Assembly (NCBI GenBank): GCA_016717655.1
Contig: JADKFC010000004.1
Coordinates: 124,001 to 188,000, forward strand
Source: Saprospiraceae bacterium
GTDB taxonomy: Bacteria; Bacteroidota; Bacteroidia; Chitinophagales; Saprospiraceae
Direction of reading: 5' to 3'
DNA: 64,000 bases
Part shown: positions 27,122 through 36,178 of the stretch, piece by piece
Layout: the number at the start of each line of letters is the position of its first letter
Numbering within the stretch: the first letter of the stretch is position 1
Notes under the pieces: generated by a model
The model's database searches: none
The model's input: the letters and a program-made list of their open reading frames with translations, nothing else
What the model was told of the DNA's origin: nothing
Program-made: the position numbers and the translations under genes

Positions 27122-28072
27122 ATGAAAAACATAAGTATCCGGGAGTTTTACAAAGATATATTTGGGGATAACGCGAGCCAGCTTGATGCCTTGTTGGACA
27201 ACATAGGTTCAAATGATCTGGGACACTTTAATGTTTTTGATACCAAGAAGTTTTACTTCAGCGGAACAAAAAATAAAGAGATGTCGTATAACAGAAGGTT
27301 GTACTACAAGATCAGTTTGATTAAAGGCAACAATCTGGTAGAGTTTGCCGGCAAATCAGTTCTTATTGAAAGGCAGGGCATTCTATTTGCAACGCCTAAG
27401 ATTCCGTACAGATATATTCCACAAAACAATGAGCAGGCCGGCTTTTTCTGCGTGTTTACCAAAGAATTTATGTCCAAATCTAAAACAGGTGTGCAACTTG
27501 ATGAACTGCCCATTTACATGCCGAACAGTGATTTTGTGTATCAGTTAAACGATCAACAGTACCAGGAAATAGAGCATATATTCAAAAAAATGGATGATGG
27601 GCTCTCTTCTGACTATGCTTATAAATATGATTTGCTTCGAACGTATGTGATGGAATTGATCCACACCGGGCAAAAACTAAAACCCATTGAAAGTTTGGAA
27701 AGCGTTACCAATGCTTCCAGTAGAATTACCTCCTTGTTTATTGAATTACTCGAAAGGCAATTCCCGATTGAAGGTGTCACACAGGCCATTCAACTTAAAG
27801 CTCCCGTTGACTTTGCCAAAACCCTGGGTGTACACATCAATCATCTCAACAAAGTATTGAAAGAAACAACCGGTAAAACCACCACCGAAATTACCAATGG
27901 CAGAATTGTGGAGGAAGCCAAATTGTTGCTGAAACAAACACCCTGGAGTATTTCAGAAATTGGCTTTACCCTGGGTTTTGAAGAAGTAGCTCATTTTTCC
28001 AATTTTTTCAAAAAGTACACCGGCTTTTCTCCCCTGCAATTTAGAAATGGATTGAAAATTACAAAAGTTTGA
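27122..28072 (+). CDS. AraC/XylS-family transcriptional regulator
   Basis: I start at ATG 27122 (MKNISIREFYKDIFG); the frame also runs 5 codons upstream from a TTG. Length 316 aa. The N-terminal two thirds are a beta-rich sensor domain (cupin-like: KFYFSGTKNKEMSYNRRLYY, FAGKSVLIERQGILFATP). The last 100 residues are a two-helix-turn-helix AraC DNA-binding domain: first HTH DFAKTLGVHINHLNKVLKE, second WSISEIGFTLGFEEVAHFSN, then FFKKYTGFSPLQFR, the classic family ending. It lies 64 nt before an aldo/keto reductase gene on the same strand and is the obvious candidate to control it. Ligand unknown. Confidence 0.92.
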   Translation: MKNISIREFYKDIFGDNASQLDALLDNIGSNDLGHFNVFDTKKFYFSGTKNKEMSYNRRLYYKISLIKGNNLVEFAGKSVLIERQGILFATPKIPYRYIPQNNEQAGFFCVFTKEFMSKSKTGVQLDELPIYMPNSDFVYQLNDQQYQEIEHIFKKMDDGLSSDYAYKYDLLRTYVMELIHTGQKLKPIESLESVTNASSRITSLFIELLERQFPIEGVTQAIQLKAPVDFAKTLGVHINHLNKVLKETTGKTTTEITNGRIVEEAKLLLKQTPWSISEIGFTLGFEEVAHFSNFFKKYTGFSPLQFRNGLKITKV

Positions 28073-28136
28073 TTGCTTTTTGCAAACAGTGTTGTCAATA
28101 GTTAAACGACTTTTGTATTTCAAATTAAACGATCAC

Positions 28137-29093
28137 ATGAATCAAACAACAACACTAGGAAACAGTACCCTCAACATAAACAGAATTGGATTAGGTTGTA
28201 TGGGCATGTCGGAGTTCTATGGCGTTTTTGACGAAAACGAATCCATAAAAACCTTACACAAAGCCCTTGATTTGGGCGTTAACTTTTTTGACACTGCAGA
28301 CATGTATGGTTGGGGTGCTAATGAAAAACTCATCGGCAGAGCGTTTAAGGATAAATGGAGCCAGGTGGTCATAGCTACCAAATTTGCGGTGGTGAGGGGC
28401 AAAAATGGCGAATGGCTGGGGCTCAATGGCCAACCGGAATACATCCAACAGGCTTGTGAGCAAAGTCTGACCCATTTAGGAGTGGAGGCCATTGATCTGT
28501 ATTACATGCACCGCCAGGCGGCCGATGTCGAAATTGAAGAAATCGTTGGTGCCATGTCTGATTTGGTAAAACAGGGTAAGGTAAAATACCTGGGACTTTC
28601 GGAAGTAAATGCAGAAACAATCCGCAGGGCCCACAAAGTTCATCCGATTTCAGCCATTCAGTCGGAATATTCTCTATGGAGTCGGGAGCCTGAACAAGAG
28701 GTGTTTGAAGTTTGTAAAGAATTGGGAATCACTTTTGTTGCTTACAGTCCACTAGGCCGGGGCTTTTTAACAGGCGCCTATAAAAGTCGCGATGATTTTG
28801 AAGCAGGTGATTTTAGATTGAGTAATCCGCGATTTACAGAAGAGGCTATTAAAGAAAACATCCAATTTGTTGAGGTTATTGAAGAGCTCGCAAAAGAGAA
28901 GGGGGTAACAAAAGCACAAATTGCCCTGAATTGGATTCTGTGTCAAAACGATGAAATTACGGCCATACCCGGCACCAGAAAAATTCACCGTTTGCAAGAA
29001 AACCTAGGGGCATACCAGGTTATCTTGTCCCAATCTGATCTGGACCACATTGACGCCTCCATACCTAAAATCACCATTGGCAGTCGGTACTGA
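28137..29093 (+). CDS. Aldo/keto reductase
   Basis: Start at ATG 28137 (MNQTTTLGNSTLNINRIGLG), the normal N-terminus of the family; upstream codons are in frame but not conserved in style. Length 318 aa. Catalytic tetrad by eye: Asp52 and Tyr57 in FDTADMYGWG, Lys82 in VIATKF, His125 in YYMHR. The later SAIQSEYSLWSR and PLGRGFLTG segments fit the (beta/alpha)8 barrel and the NADPH site follows near AIPGTRKIHRLQEN. It should reduce aldehydes or ketones with NADPH in the cytosol; substrate not predictable. Likely regulated by the AraC-type protein upstream. Confidence 0.93.
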   Translation: MNQTTTLGNSTLNINRIGLGCMGMSEFYGVFDENESIKTLHKALDLGVNFFDTADMYGWGANEKLIGRAFKDKWSQVVIATKFAVVRGKNGEWLGLNGQPEYIQQACEQSLTHLGVEAIDLYYMHRQAADVEIEEIVGAMSDLVKQGKVKYLGLSEVNAETIRRAHKVHPISAIQSEYSLWSREPEQEVFEVCKELGITFVAYSPLGRGFLTGAYKSRDDFEAGDFRLSNPRFTEEAIKENIQFVEVIEELAKEKGVTKAQIALNWILCQNDEITAIPGTRKIHRLQENLGAYQVILSQSDLDHIDASIPKITIGSRY

Positions 29094-29122
29094 TCATCAA
29101 GGTTATTTGTCACCACTACTTG

Positions 29123-29701
29123 TCAGGGCTTATAAAACCCAATCAACCAAATGAAGCTGGTCAAGTACAGCAACCTTTGGACAATGCCCTGGTAATTGTT
29201 CACAAGCCCAAAAGAAGCAGAGAGTCCAATTACTAAAATAAAAAATGTTAGGTGGATCCATTTTTCTCTTTTGTGTTTCGTAAAAAAACTTTGAACCAGG
29301 ATGCCAATTGTAAAAGATACACCTGCCAACTGAGCCAAGGCAGAATGAATCATGGATTGTATTTCAGAATAATGGTCAAAATCAAAAAATGGTTTAGTAC
29401 AAAAAACACCTGTCAATCCAACACACAGGCCATACATTAAAATAGGCATGGACCGCCAGGTTAAGCCCTTATACAGTACACCTGCTGTAAGTGTTAGCCC
29501 AAAAGCTAAAAACCCAAATTGCATAATCAATTTTCTATCATAGCACTGAGATCACAGATCGCTGATTGTGTTTTTTGTCCACTCATAGCCATGGGTCGCA
29601 AAAACATGCGCAACCACAATTGTCAACACAAAGATGGTTGTCGATATGGTAGGGTAATTGCCTGGAGCAAATTGTGGTGTTGTGAACTTCATGTATCCCA
29701 T
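29123..29701 (-). pseudogene. DUF998-like membrane protein gene with a premature TGA
   Basis: The frame starting at ATG 29699-29701 (MGYMKFTTPQFAPGNYP) gives a first membrane segment (TIFVLTIVVAHVFA) and the motif NTISDL, then a TGA at 29552-29554, then continues in the same frame with SQCYDRKLIMQFGFLAFG and four more membrane helices to the stop at 29123. DUF998-type proteins have about six helices and usually a small residue after the SDL motif (SDLG or SDLA), so TGA probably replaced GGA. In the given sequence the 3' part could only start from a TTG at 29530. Either a nonsense mutation or a base-calling error. Function of the family is unknown; membrane location is clear. Confidence 0.65.
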
Positions 29702-29724
29702 CTGTTCTTGCTTTGAAAAACCAC

Positions 29725-29940
29725 ACTTTTAACCACTAAGTTCACTAAGATTGTATTATTGCCGCTTTGTGACCTTTGTGTCTCCCTTGTGACCTTTGTG
29801 GTGAAAATTACCCCTCCCTTCTAACCACTAAGGGCACTAAGATGGCACTAAGGGCACTAGGAAGCTTTGTGACCTTTGTGTCTCCCTTTGTGTCCTTTGT
29901 GGTGAATTAAATCATGCTTTTAAACGCTAAGAGCACTCTG
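29725..29940. repeat. Intergenic array of CCACTAAGG...CTTTGTGG units (array 2)
   Basis: Two units plus a trailing half unit (TTTTAAACGCTAAGAGCACT). Same opening and closing words as the array at 26537-26866, for example TTTTAACCACTAAGTTCACT and CCTTTGTGGTGAA. Located between the DUF998-like gene and the ParE-like gene. Confidence 0.8.
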
Positions 29941-30028
29941 TTTTCTCAGTGCCTAATTATGCCTTTTCTTTAAAATAAATATGCCCTGCCCGGAAATAAT
30001 ATTGTGAAAGGAAGGTGATAATACCCGT

Positions 30029-30333
30029 TTAATCAAAATTTCGGCTTGTTAAATCCCGAGCTGAATGATGAATGGTAAGAATTGTAATTTCACGTTCGTT
30101 ACGAATTTGGTAAATGATTCGATAATTACCTTCCACAATTTCTCTTATTATTGGAATGCCTATTTCTTCAACTACTTTTCCAAGGTATTTTGAAGACTTT
30201 AATACATTCGTCTTGTTTCGAATTTTAGTTACTTGCCTTTTCGCGTAGAGCTTTGAGTCCTGTGAAATGAAGTCATATATGTCTTTCAGATAAGTGAATA
30301 CTTTTTTAAGGTAAAGTGTGTATTTACAGACAC
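30029..30333 (-). CDS. ParE/RelE-type toxin, orphan, 5' end frame-broken
   Basis: The C-terminal 90 residues are typical of the family: helix pair LKDIYDFISQDSKLYAKRQV, then SSKYLGKVVEEI, IIREIVEGNYRIIYQI and the end strand ITILTIHHSARDL. No ATG precedes the domain in its frame; the open frame runs back to 30565 only through repeat DNA. A promoter match (30343-30373) argues for a start just below it. GTG at 30331-30333 opens VSVNTHFTLKK, which joins the domain if one A is added to the A6 run at 30302-30307. The paired antitoxin gene is not found. Either a toxin relic or a gene with one sequencing indel. Confidence 0.65.
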
Positions 30334-30342
30334 TTTCCAATT

Positions 30343-30373
30343 CAAAGATACCAACATTTTGTATTACTGTCAA
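30343..30373 (-). promoter_or_regulatory. Promoter before the orphan ParE-like gene
   Basis: On the minus strand TTGAC at 30369-30373 is followed 18 nt later by TATCTTTG at 30343-30350, a full consensus promoter. It rules out the long upstream frame as the true gene start, because transcription would begin near 30336. Confidence 0.6.
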
Positions 30374-30429
30374 GTGGATAATGGGTGTGATGTATTTCTT
30401 AGACAAAAACCAACAGGGCCTATTAAAAT

Positions 30430-30659
30430 TTGTGACCTTTGTGTATCCCTTGTGTCCTTTGTGGTGAAAACACCCATCGCTTTTAACCACTAAGGGCACT
30501 AAGGGCACTAGGAAGCTTTGTGACCTTTGTGTATCCCTTGTGTCCTTTGTGGTGAAATCACCCATCGCTTTTAACCACTGTGGGCACTAAGATAGCACTA
30601 TGGACACTAGGGCTCTTTGTGAATTTTGTGTACCCCTTGTGACCTTTGTGGTGAAATCA
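30430..30659. repeat. Intergenic array of CCACTAAGG...CTTTGTGG units (array 3)
   Basis: Two and a half units with the family's opening (TTTTAACCACTAAGGGCACT) and closing (CCTTTGTGGTGAAA) words. Lies directly upstream of the orphan ParE-like gene and between it and the histidine-kinase promoter. Confidence 0.8.
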
Positions 30660-30709
30660 TCCCGCTTTTCCCGTTTCACGAAGCTTTCTTTCACTTCGTC
30701 TGAAATGGC

Positions 30710-30740
30710 TTGTTGTCTATGACCCCATCCAATACCTTCG
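30710..30740 (+). promoter_or_regulatory. Possible promoter of the LytS/LytTR operon
   Basis: TTG at 30710-30712, then 20 nt, then TACCTTCG at 30733-30740 (one mismatch to TAnnTTTG). It leaves a leader of about 7 nt before ATG 30754, similar to the parD promoter. Confidence 0.4.
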
Positions 30741-30753
30741 TAAATAAAAGAAA

Positions 30754-32349
30754 ATGAAAAAGATCTTTTTAAGTGTCTTGTTTGTCCTCTCCATAGCAGG
30801 TATCTATAGTGTTTATTTTATAGCGGTAAATAGCATATTGAATCTGCCAACTGCGCAGGGACAACTTACCGATAATCAACTTTCTAAAAGTACCGTTTAC
30901 TTTAAAACCGGCAATACAGACAGTTCACAAATAGAGGTATTCAAATATGTAGGCAAGCTGGAGGAGGGACAAAAACAAGTAATTTGTTATCAACCCCCGG
31001 TATCTCTCAAAGAATATGGCAACACCTTTGCAGCTGCTGTAGATAAAATAGGTAAGGAACAGGCGAAATTTCTGTTTGACTACAACCATCCGGTCAATAA
31101 ACTCGCGCTTGATGCGCTAGCTGATTCTACGCTCACCCGATGGCGCACCGAAGGAAAAATCCTGTATCTCAGAGACGATGATTACAGAGATGACTTTTTT
31201 AGCCACAGCAATTTTTTAACAAAGGCACTTACCTTTTTTTACCTATATCCCTTTGGTCAGGTAGTGTGGATTATAGTGTTGGTATTTATCGTCCGCGGAG
31301 CAAGTCTTTCGCTAAACAGCCTGCCCGGTCAGTGGTCAAAGGCCATCATCACCATTGCCCTTTTGAGTGCAATATTCATTTTTATGGGCTATCTGGTGGC
31401 AAATGAGTTTTCGTTCCTCCTGGGAGTCCTTCAAACAATGATCATTGCCACGGTCTATTATGTACACCACATCATTCAGAAAAAATCTTTCGAATTTTTC
31501 AACAAAGAAATCCTGAAGTTTTATTCCATTATCCTGGTGCCCGTCATCATCAGCCTGGGTTTGGGTCTTATCCAGCTGTTTGGAGAAAGAGAAAATACCT
31601 TTATGGCCCACCTTTCCATCAATCTCCTGGGCGTGGGGCTAATCCTTTTTTCCTTGCTGGCCGGCATTCCCTTTGCTCTTGCCAATTTTATCAACAACCT
31701 GATCGACCACAACCTACAAAAAAAACAAGCCCTGCTCCAACTGGAATTGGATAAAAAAAATAACGAATACAAAGCGGCAGAGGTGGACAGTCTGATGTCG
31801 AGGATCAACCCCCATTTTTTGTTCAATGGTCTCAATTCCATTGCCAGCCTCACCAATACAGACGGCAAAAAAGCGGAAGCCATGGCCCTGCAACTGGCCG
31901 AATTCTATAAATACGCCAGCAATCGCGAAAACAAGATCTACGCTACCATTCAAGAGGAACTGGCCTTGTTGGATCAGTACCTCAAAGTAGAAAAAATGCG
32001 GTTTGGGGATATGATCGTTTTTCAAAGTGAGGTGGATGAAAATACCAGATCCCTTTATGTTCCTTACATGCTACTCCAACCACTGTTGGAAAACGCCATC
32101 AAATACGGCTACCATACAGCCACCGGAAAAACCGAAATTTCATTGCAGATCAAACACACCGGCACCCACCTGGTCATCAAGGTATATGACAGTGGTCGAC
32201 CCTTCGATGAATCTTTACAGCACGGCTTCGGCATCCACAGCATCAACCGAAAACTGGAAATACTGTACGGCCATGATTATGAATTGCAATTTATCAATGG
32301 TCCCCAAAAACATGTATTTTTACAACTCCCCCTCAAAACGGTGTTATGA
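30754..32349 (+). CDS. LytS-type membrane sensor histidine kinase
   Basis: A 531-aa protein. First membrane segment at residues 4-27, then a periplasmic domain to about residue 150, then about five membrane segments (YPFGQVVWIIVLVFIV, AIITIALLSAIFIFMGYLV, FLLGVLQTMIIATVYYV, IILVPVIISLGLGLIQL, LGVGLILFSLLAGIPFAL). A coiled linker (LQLELDKKNNEYKAAEVD) leads to the His-kinase core: INPHFLFNGLNSIASL with the phosphorylated His near 353, LLQPLLENAIKYG (N box) near 450, and the G box HGFGIHSINRKLEIL. This is the LytS/YehU class. Its TGA overlaps the ATG of the response-regulator gene by 4 nt, so the two are coupled partners. Signal unknown. Confidence 0.95.
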   Translation: MKKIFLSVLFVLSIAGIYSVYFIAVNSILNLPTAQGQLTDNQLSKSTVYFKTGNTDSSQIEVFKYVGKLEEGQKQVICYQPPVSLKEYGNTFAAAVDKIGKEQAKFLFDYNHPVNKLALDALADSTLTRWRTEGKILYLRDDDYRDDFFSHSNFLTKALTFFYLYPFGQVVWIIVLVFIVRGASLSLNSLPGQWSKAIITIALLSAIFIFMGYLVANEFSFLLGVLQTMIIATVYYVHHIIQKKSFEFFNKEILKFYSIILVPVIISLGLGLIQLFGERENTFMAHLSINLLGVGLILFSLLAGIPFALANFINNLIDHNLQKKQALLQLELDKKNNEYKAAEVDSLMSRINPHFLFNGLNSIASLTNTDGKKAEAMALQLAEFYKYASNRENKIYATIQEELALLDQYLKVEKMRFGDMIVFQSEVDENTRSLYVPYMLLQPLLENAIKYGYHTATGKTEISLQIKHTGTHLVIKVYDSGRPFDESLQHGFGIHSINRKLEILYGHDYELQFINGPQKHVFLQLPLKTVL

Positions 32350-33113
32350 TAACTGCATTAATCATTGAAGATGAAGCACCCGCAAGGAAACAATTGCTGC
32401 GCCTGTTATCAGCCCACAGTGATTTCATTTCGGTAAAAGGTGAAGCCAAAACGGGACACGAAGCGATCGCCCTGATTGCCTCCCTCAAACCCGACCTTCT
32501 CTTTCTCGACATCCACCTGCCCGACATGAATGCCTTCGATGTGCTTACTTCATTAGAAGGCCCAAGTCCTTACATCATTTTCACCACTGCCTACGATCAA
32601 TATGCCCTCAAGGCCTTTGAAGTGTTTTCGGTAGAATACCTGTTGAAGCCCCTGGAAGAAAGCCGTTTCCATGCCGCCATCGAAAAATTAAAACAACTGA
32701 TCTCCCGCCACCAGGCCTTTCACATGGATGTTGACCACCTCAAAACCATGTATGCACAGCAGCTCCAGGACAAAAAAATCCAGGCTTTAGCGGTTAAACA
32801 AGGTCAGGCCATTACCCTCCTCGACTTTAGCAAAATTGCTTACATGAAAGCGGAAGACAAATACGTATTTGTCTATCATCTCAATGGCAAAAAATACCTG
32901 TACGACAAAGCCCTCCATGTCCTTGCCGAACAATTACCCGCCCACTTCCTTCGTGTTCACCGATCGTACATCATCAACACCCAACAAATCAAACAAATCA
33001 CCAAAGACCTGCGCAGCAGGTTTGTCTTACATTTGAATGATGAAGTTAGTACCCGCATTACCTGCTCAAATTCGTTTAAAGACGATATTAAAAAGGTGTT
33101 GGGGGTAAGATAG
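32346..33113 (+). CDS. LytTR-family response regulator
   Basis: A 255-aa protein with a receiver domain at residues 1-115: acidic pocket IIEDEAPARK, phospho-acceptor Asp55 in FLDIHLPDM, conserved Thr in FTTAYDQ and Lys in YLLKPLEE. A helical linker follows, and a LytTR DNA-binding domain at about 155-255 (IAYMKAEDKYVFVYHLNGKK, HFLRVHRSYIINTQQIKQI). It is activated by the kinase encoded just upstream (ATGA overlap). LytTR regulators bind pairs of short direct repeats; the target genes are not visible here. Confidence 0.95.
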   Translation: MITALIIEDEAPARKQLLRLLSAHSDFISVKGEAKTGHEAIALIASLKPDLLFLDIHLPDMNAFDVLTSLEGPSPYIIFTTAYDQYALKAFEVFSVEYLLKPLEESRFHAAIEKLKQLISRHQAFHMDVDHLKTMYAQQLQDKKIQALAVKQGQAITLLDFSKIAYMKAEDKYVFVYHLNGKKYLYDKALHVLAEQLPAHFLRVHRSYIINTQQIKQITKDLRSRFVLHLNDEVSTRITCSNSFKDDIKKVLGVR

Positions 33114-33222
33114 GGGTTAGGGACTAGGGGATAGGGACTAGGGGCTGGATAGGGGATAGGGGATAGGGATTAGGGGATAGGGGGGTAAAAATTTGTGAGC
33201 TTAGAGTGGGCTTTGTGGTGAA
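33102..33222. repeat. G-rich TAGGGG tract (copy 2) plus a CTTTGTGG fragment
   Basis: From 33102 to 33186 the words GGGGATAG, GGGACTAG and GGGATTAG repeat about ten times, overlapping the last codons of the response regulator. A half unit of the CCACTAAGG/CTTTGTGG family follows at 33190-33222 (GGGCTTTGTGGTGAAA). The G runs could fold as quadruplexes in the mRNA or coding strand. Confidence 0.7.
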
Positions 33223-33343
33223 AAAAAATTTTCTACACCTTTTCTTGGTAAACATGTTCGTTTTTAAAATTAAACAGGAAGGCTTTTATTTACCTAAAAC
33301 TAAGTGGTTTTATAGATCAAAAAATGATGCTTGAAAATTCGAT

Positions 33344-34702
33344 TTATAATCGGATCAAACCTGTTTTTAATGGAATTTTTCCAAGTTTGATGTTAACACT
33401 CAATGATAGAAAAGGTGCTTTGCTAATCGCAGCGGTTTGATATTCTTTTGTCAGGTCCATGTGTTTATTTGTAAAGGATATTCCTGCATTAAAAACGGGT
33501 GCAAAATTGTATAAAAAACCGAGATTGTAGATTGGAAAAACACTTGATTTCCTGGAATTAATTTCATATAAATAATTGAGATCTAAATCAACATACCCGG
33601 ATAATTTGTGAATCAACTTTTTTTTCCAACTGGCCGTTAACTCAAATGTTAGCAAGTCGTCAGTGCTGCTAAGGGTATACAAAGCCCATTGAGATAAATT
33701 TCTGTAAAAATTTTTCAACGGGTACAACTGAGGTCCAACAAATGTGCTATTTGGCCAATAATATTGTGGGAAGTCGCCATTGTAACCCAAATTAAAATTT
33801 TGAGAATAGTAACGCAGAGAAGAAATTAATTTTATATCAGCCCTGGTATAATTAAACCGCAGCCCACCCGCAAAAGAACCCGGCAGTTTGTTATTAATCC
33901 TTAGATCAACTTGCCCTTCCAACTTTGAATACGGTGAAAATGTTACTGCTGAATAATTAGCAATATTAACATCGGCTTTGGTTGGATGCAGCCCATTGGG
34001 ATGTGTAACCAGTTCATTAATGGTGATTGAGGTTTCCGTGCGCAAAATCCCTGAATTGTATTCAGTAGAAAACTTATAAGTTTGATGAAGATCCAGCCCA
34101 ACATTTCTTGATAAATCACCAATTGACATGAATCCAAAAGCGAACTTATTGATATATAATTTAGAGATCAGCCCTTGATAGTCTACATTATATATTCTCA
34201 GCATATCTCCTATATCTTCATTCCAAAGATCCCCACCTTTGATCAAATATCTGAACTTTCCGCTTTTAAAATCTTATCTTCTACTTTTATCAAACTTTTG
34301 GGATAAACTACAAGGTTGGAAAGGGTATTGTTCCCGTGAGAACTACTTCTTTCTTCCAAAAGAGTCCGGTCTCAATTGAATAGTTTTGTTAATAACCAAA
34401 AGATGACTAATACCGGTATAAATGCCTAAATGGAATAATGGATTATCTGCTACTTTACCTGTAACACAGTGGATACAATCATAATTGCTATTCAATGCCC
34501 CAAGATTATGTTGCCCTTTTGTTTCAATGGAAAGCACAGATTCAAGCATAATAGAATCCTGACCACATGCCACTCCAAGAAACAGCCCGCATAAAAACAG
34601 CATTAAGATGCCGCGCTTTCCACCTCTTTTAACATATATGTAGGTCTTACCCAAGCCATTTGGGGCTGAATGATTTTTTACAATATACGCTCGAATATCC
34701 AT
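33344..34702 (-). CDS. Outer-membrane beta-barrel protein, frame broken in two places
   Basis: Two frames, 34343-34702 (start, signal peptide LMLFLCGLFLGVACGQ, mature N-terminus) and 33344-34246 (barrel), join into one protein of about 450 aa if single bases are added at the A4 run at 34358-34361 and the T4A4 run at 34264-34271. The bridging peptide (SHGNNTLSNLVVYP, SGKFRYLIKGGDLWNEDIG) then reads smoothly. The barrel half has typical strands (SFAGGLRFNYTRADIKLISS, DLDLNYLYEI, LSLSVNIKLG). The signal peptide lies about 34 codons inside the first frame, so the true start is probably nearer 34603. No family recognised. Sequencing indels and real decay are both possible. Confidence 0.6.
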
Positions 34703-34933
34703 AAAATTTCCGAATTACTTTTACAACAGAACCTTAAAATCTTTTTTCAAAACCTATTATGATTTTTATTGGATTTTATCCAACCTTCAATTAGACGGTG
34801 GTTCTGTAGAGTATATTCCAAAGATACTATTTATGAGTCAATTCTGGAAAGTGGATTTGTGCACATTTTTTTTCAAATTCAAAATTTAAATATTTATAGA
34901 GCAATCAGGGTTGTGTGGGTGTTTTTCTCGCTT

Positions 34934-35505
34934 TTAACGTAAGCAACCACCACAGAAATATGACATTAATTTTTTGTGTGCACTTGTTGTGAGTGTGTCA
35001 ATCTCGGTAAATTTTATGCTATTTATTATTCGGAGGTCCCTCAGGGCAAAATCTAGATTTTTTACTACCGGAACTTTATACGTCATTGCGAACCAGTACA
35101 CAAAGGGTCCACACACCCCAACACATAACAATGGCCTGGCGGTAAATAAGAAATCTTTGATGTGAACCAAACCCTATTAAAGAAGTAATTCTTTTATTAC
35201 TAATAGATCAGCGGCAGAGTCCAGATGAATTTTTTTTCCAGTGGGGTATTCAATGGTAAGTGCTCTTGATAAGACACCTGGCAGAATGACTTCTTCAAAT
35301 TTACCAATACCCTGCCTTTGCTGCCTTGCCTCCAGAATGATATAATCCCCGGGCTCAGCTTATTCCCTTTGCTTTACTCCAAAATGGACAAACCGCATTT
35401 CTCGCACGCTTTGAAATTTCTTTCCACTTCCAAATATCTTTTGTTCATTTTTTTGAATTAAAGCAAATGTGTCAGCTTTGTAGGGAAGATGTGGGGTTGG
35501 GCGGC
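34934..35505 (-). mobile_element. IS66-type tnpA-tnpB 5' remnant (copy D)
   Basis: On the minus strand: MNKRYLEVERNFKACEKCG starting near 35450, then GLSILE, a stop, SKGNKLSPG, and in another frame ALTIEYPTGKKIHLDSAADL to a stop at about 35178. Together these give a nearly complete IS66 TnpA with one stop and a frame change. Beyond it a third frame reads YLPPGHCYVLGCVD, which fits the start of TnpB. Then the similarity ends; no tnpC transposase exists. The remnant starts 4 nt after the stop of the membrane protein gene at 35509. The short frame 34934-35170 inside it is not a gene. Between 34703 and 34933 nothing else is seen. Confidence 0.6.
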
Positions 35506-35508
35506 GCC

Positions 35509-36033
35509 TTACTCAATAATTGTACTATTCGTTTTACTGTTTCTAAATAATAGTACGATTATTAGGCAGGGGATCAGATTGATGCCACTGGAAGTTTGTT
35601 TCCACGAATCCTTGTTCTTGTGTTCTAAATAAACAATATAACTTCCGGGCTCTATATCTATGATTTTTGATGGGTAATTGCGAAAATTAATACTCACCAG
35701 GGTTTGATTCCGGTAAGTAAGGTTTTTGGTGTCCAGGATCGGTATCTGTACCAACAAAGTAAGCATAAATAAAAGTATTCCGCTTCTGGGTTTTATAAAG
35801 TATATTAAACAAGAGAAACATTGTATGATAAAATATACCAATTTCATAAATGTTATGTTTGATTCAGCACGGGCGTCATTCAAAAATAACGCTATTACAC
35901 CCCACATGGAAGCAACAACAAACCACAATATACATAGTTCCGCAACGCTCTTCTCCTTCCTGCATTTTATATATCCTGCTGTTACAAATGCAATTATAAA
36001 CACCAAAATGATCGCCCATATTATGTCTCCCAT
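35509..36033 (-). CDS. Membrane protein of unknown function, 174 aa
   Basis: Three hydrophobic helices at the N-terminus (IIWAIILVFIIAFVTAGYI, ELCILWFVVASMWGVIALF, KLVYFIIQCFSCLIYFI), a fourth (ILLFMLTLLVQIPIL), a polar domain of about 60 residues (NYPSKIIDIEPGSYIVYLEH), and a last helix (LIPCLIIVLLF). No family recognised. The gene is bordered by an IS66 remnant at its 3' side. Confidence 0.55.
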   Translation of the reverse strand: MGDIIWAIILVFIIAFVTAGYIKCRKEKSVAELCILWFVVASMWGVIALFLNDARAESNITFMKLVYFIIQCFSCLIYFIKPRSGILLFMLTLLVQIPILDTKNLTYRNQTLVSINFRNYPSKIIDIEPGSYIVYLEHKNKDSWKQTSSGINLIPCLIIVLLFRNSKTNSTIIE

Positions 36034-36178
36034 ATACTCAATATATTATTATACCAAATTTTACCACATAAATTTACAACTGTGAATAGAAATATCTATT
36101 TGCCTCCTAAAATAAAGCGGTACTGCATCACTTGTCATTTTTGCAACTGCTTAAAACGTAACCTACAGTTAACTATAT

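Noticed and set aside
17422..29554. TGA read as an amino acid (selenocysteine or altered code)
   Set aside because: Several intact genes here end in TGA (parE, the aldo/keto reductase, the AraC regulator, the histidine kinase), and the affected proteins are not selenoprotein types. Nonsense changes or errors are simpler.
30341..30565. N-terminal extension of the ParE-like frame
   Set aside because: It runs through repeat DNA and lies upstream of the promoter at 30343-30373.
26537..30659. CRISPR array
   Set aside because: Units are about 105 bp, degenerate throughout and without unique spacers of constant length; no cas genes are present.
25107..33186. Telomere or chromosome end
   Set aside because: The G-rich tracts are internal, short and next to ordinary genes; bacterial chromosomes of this group are circular.
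34934..35170. 78-codon minus-strand frame
   Set aside because: It lies in the decayed tnpB part of IS66 remnant D and has no separate support.
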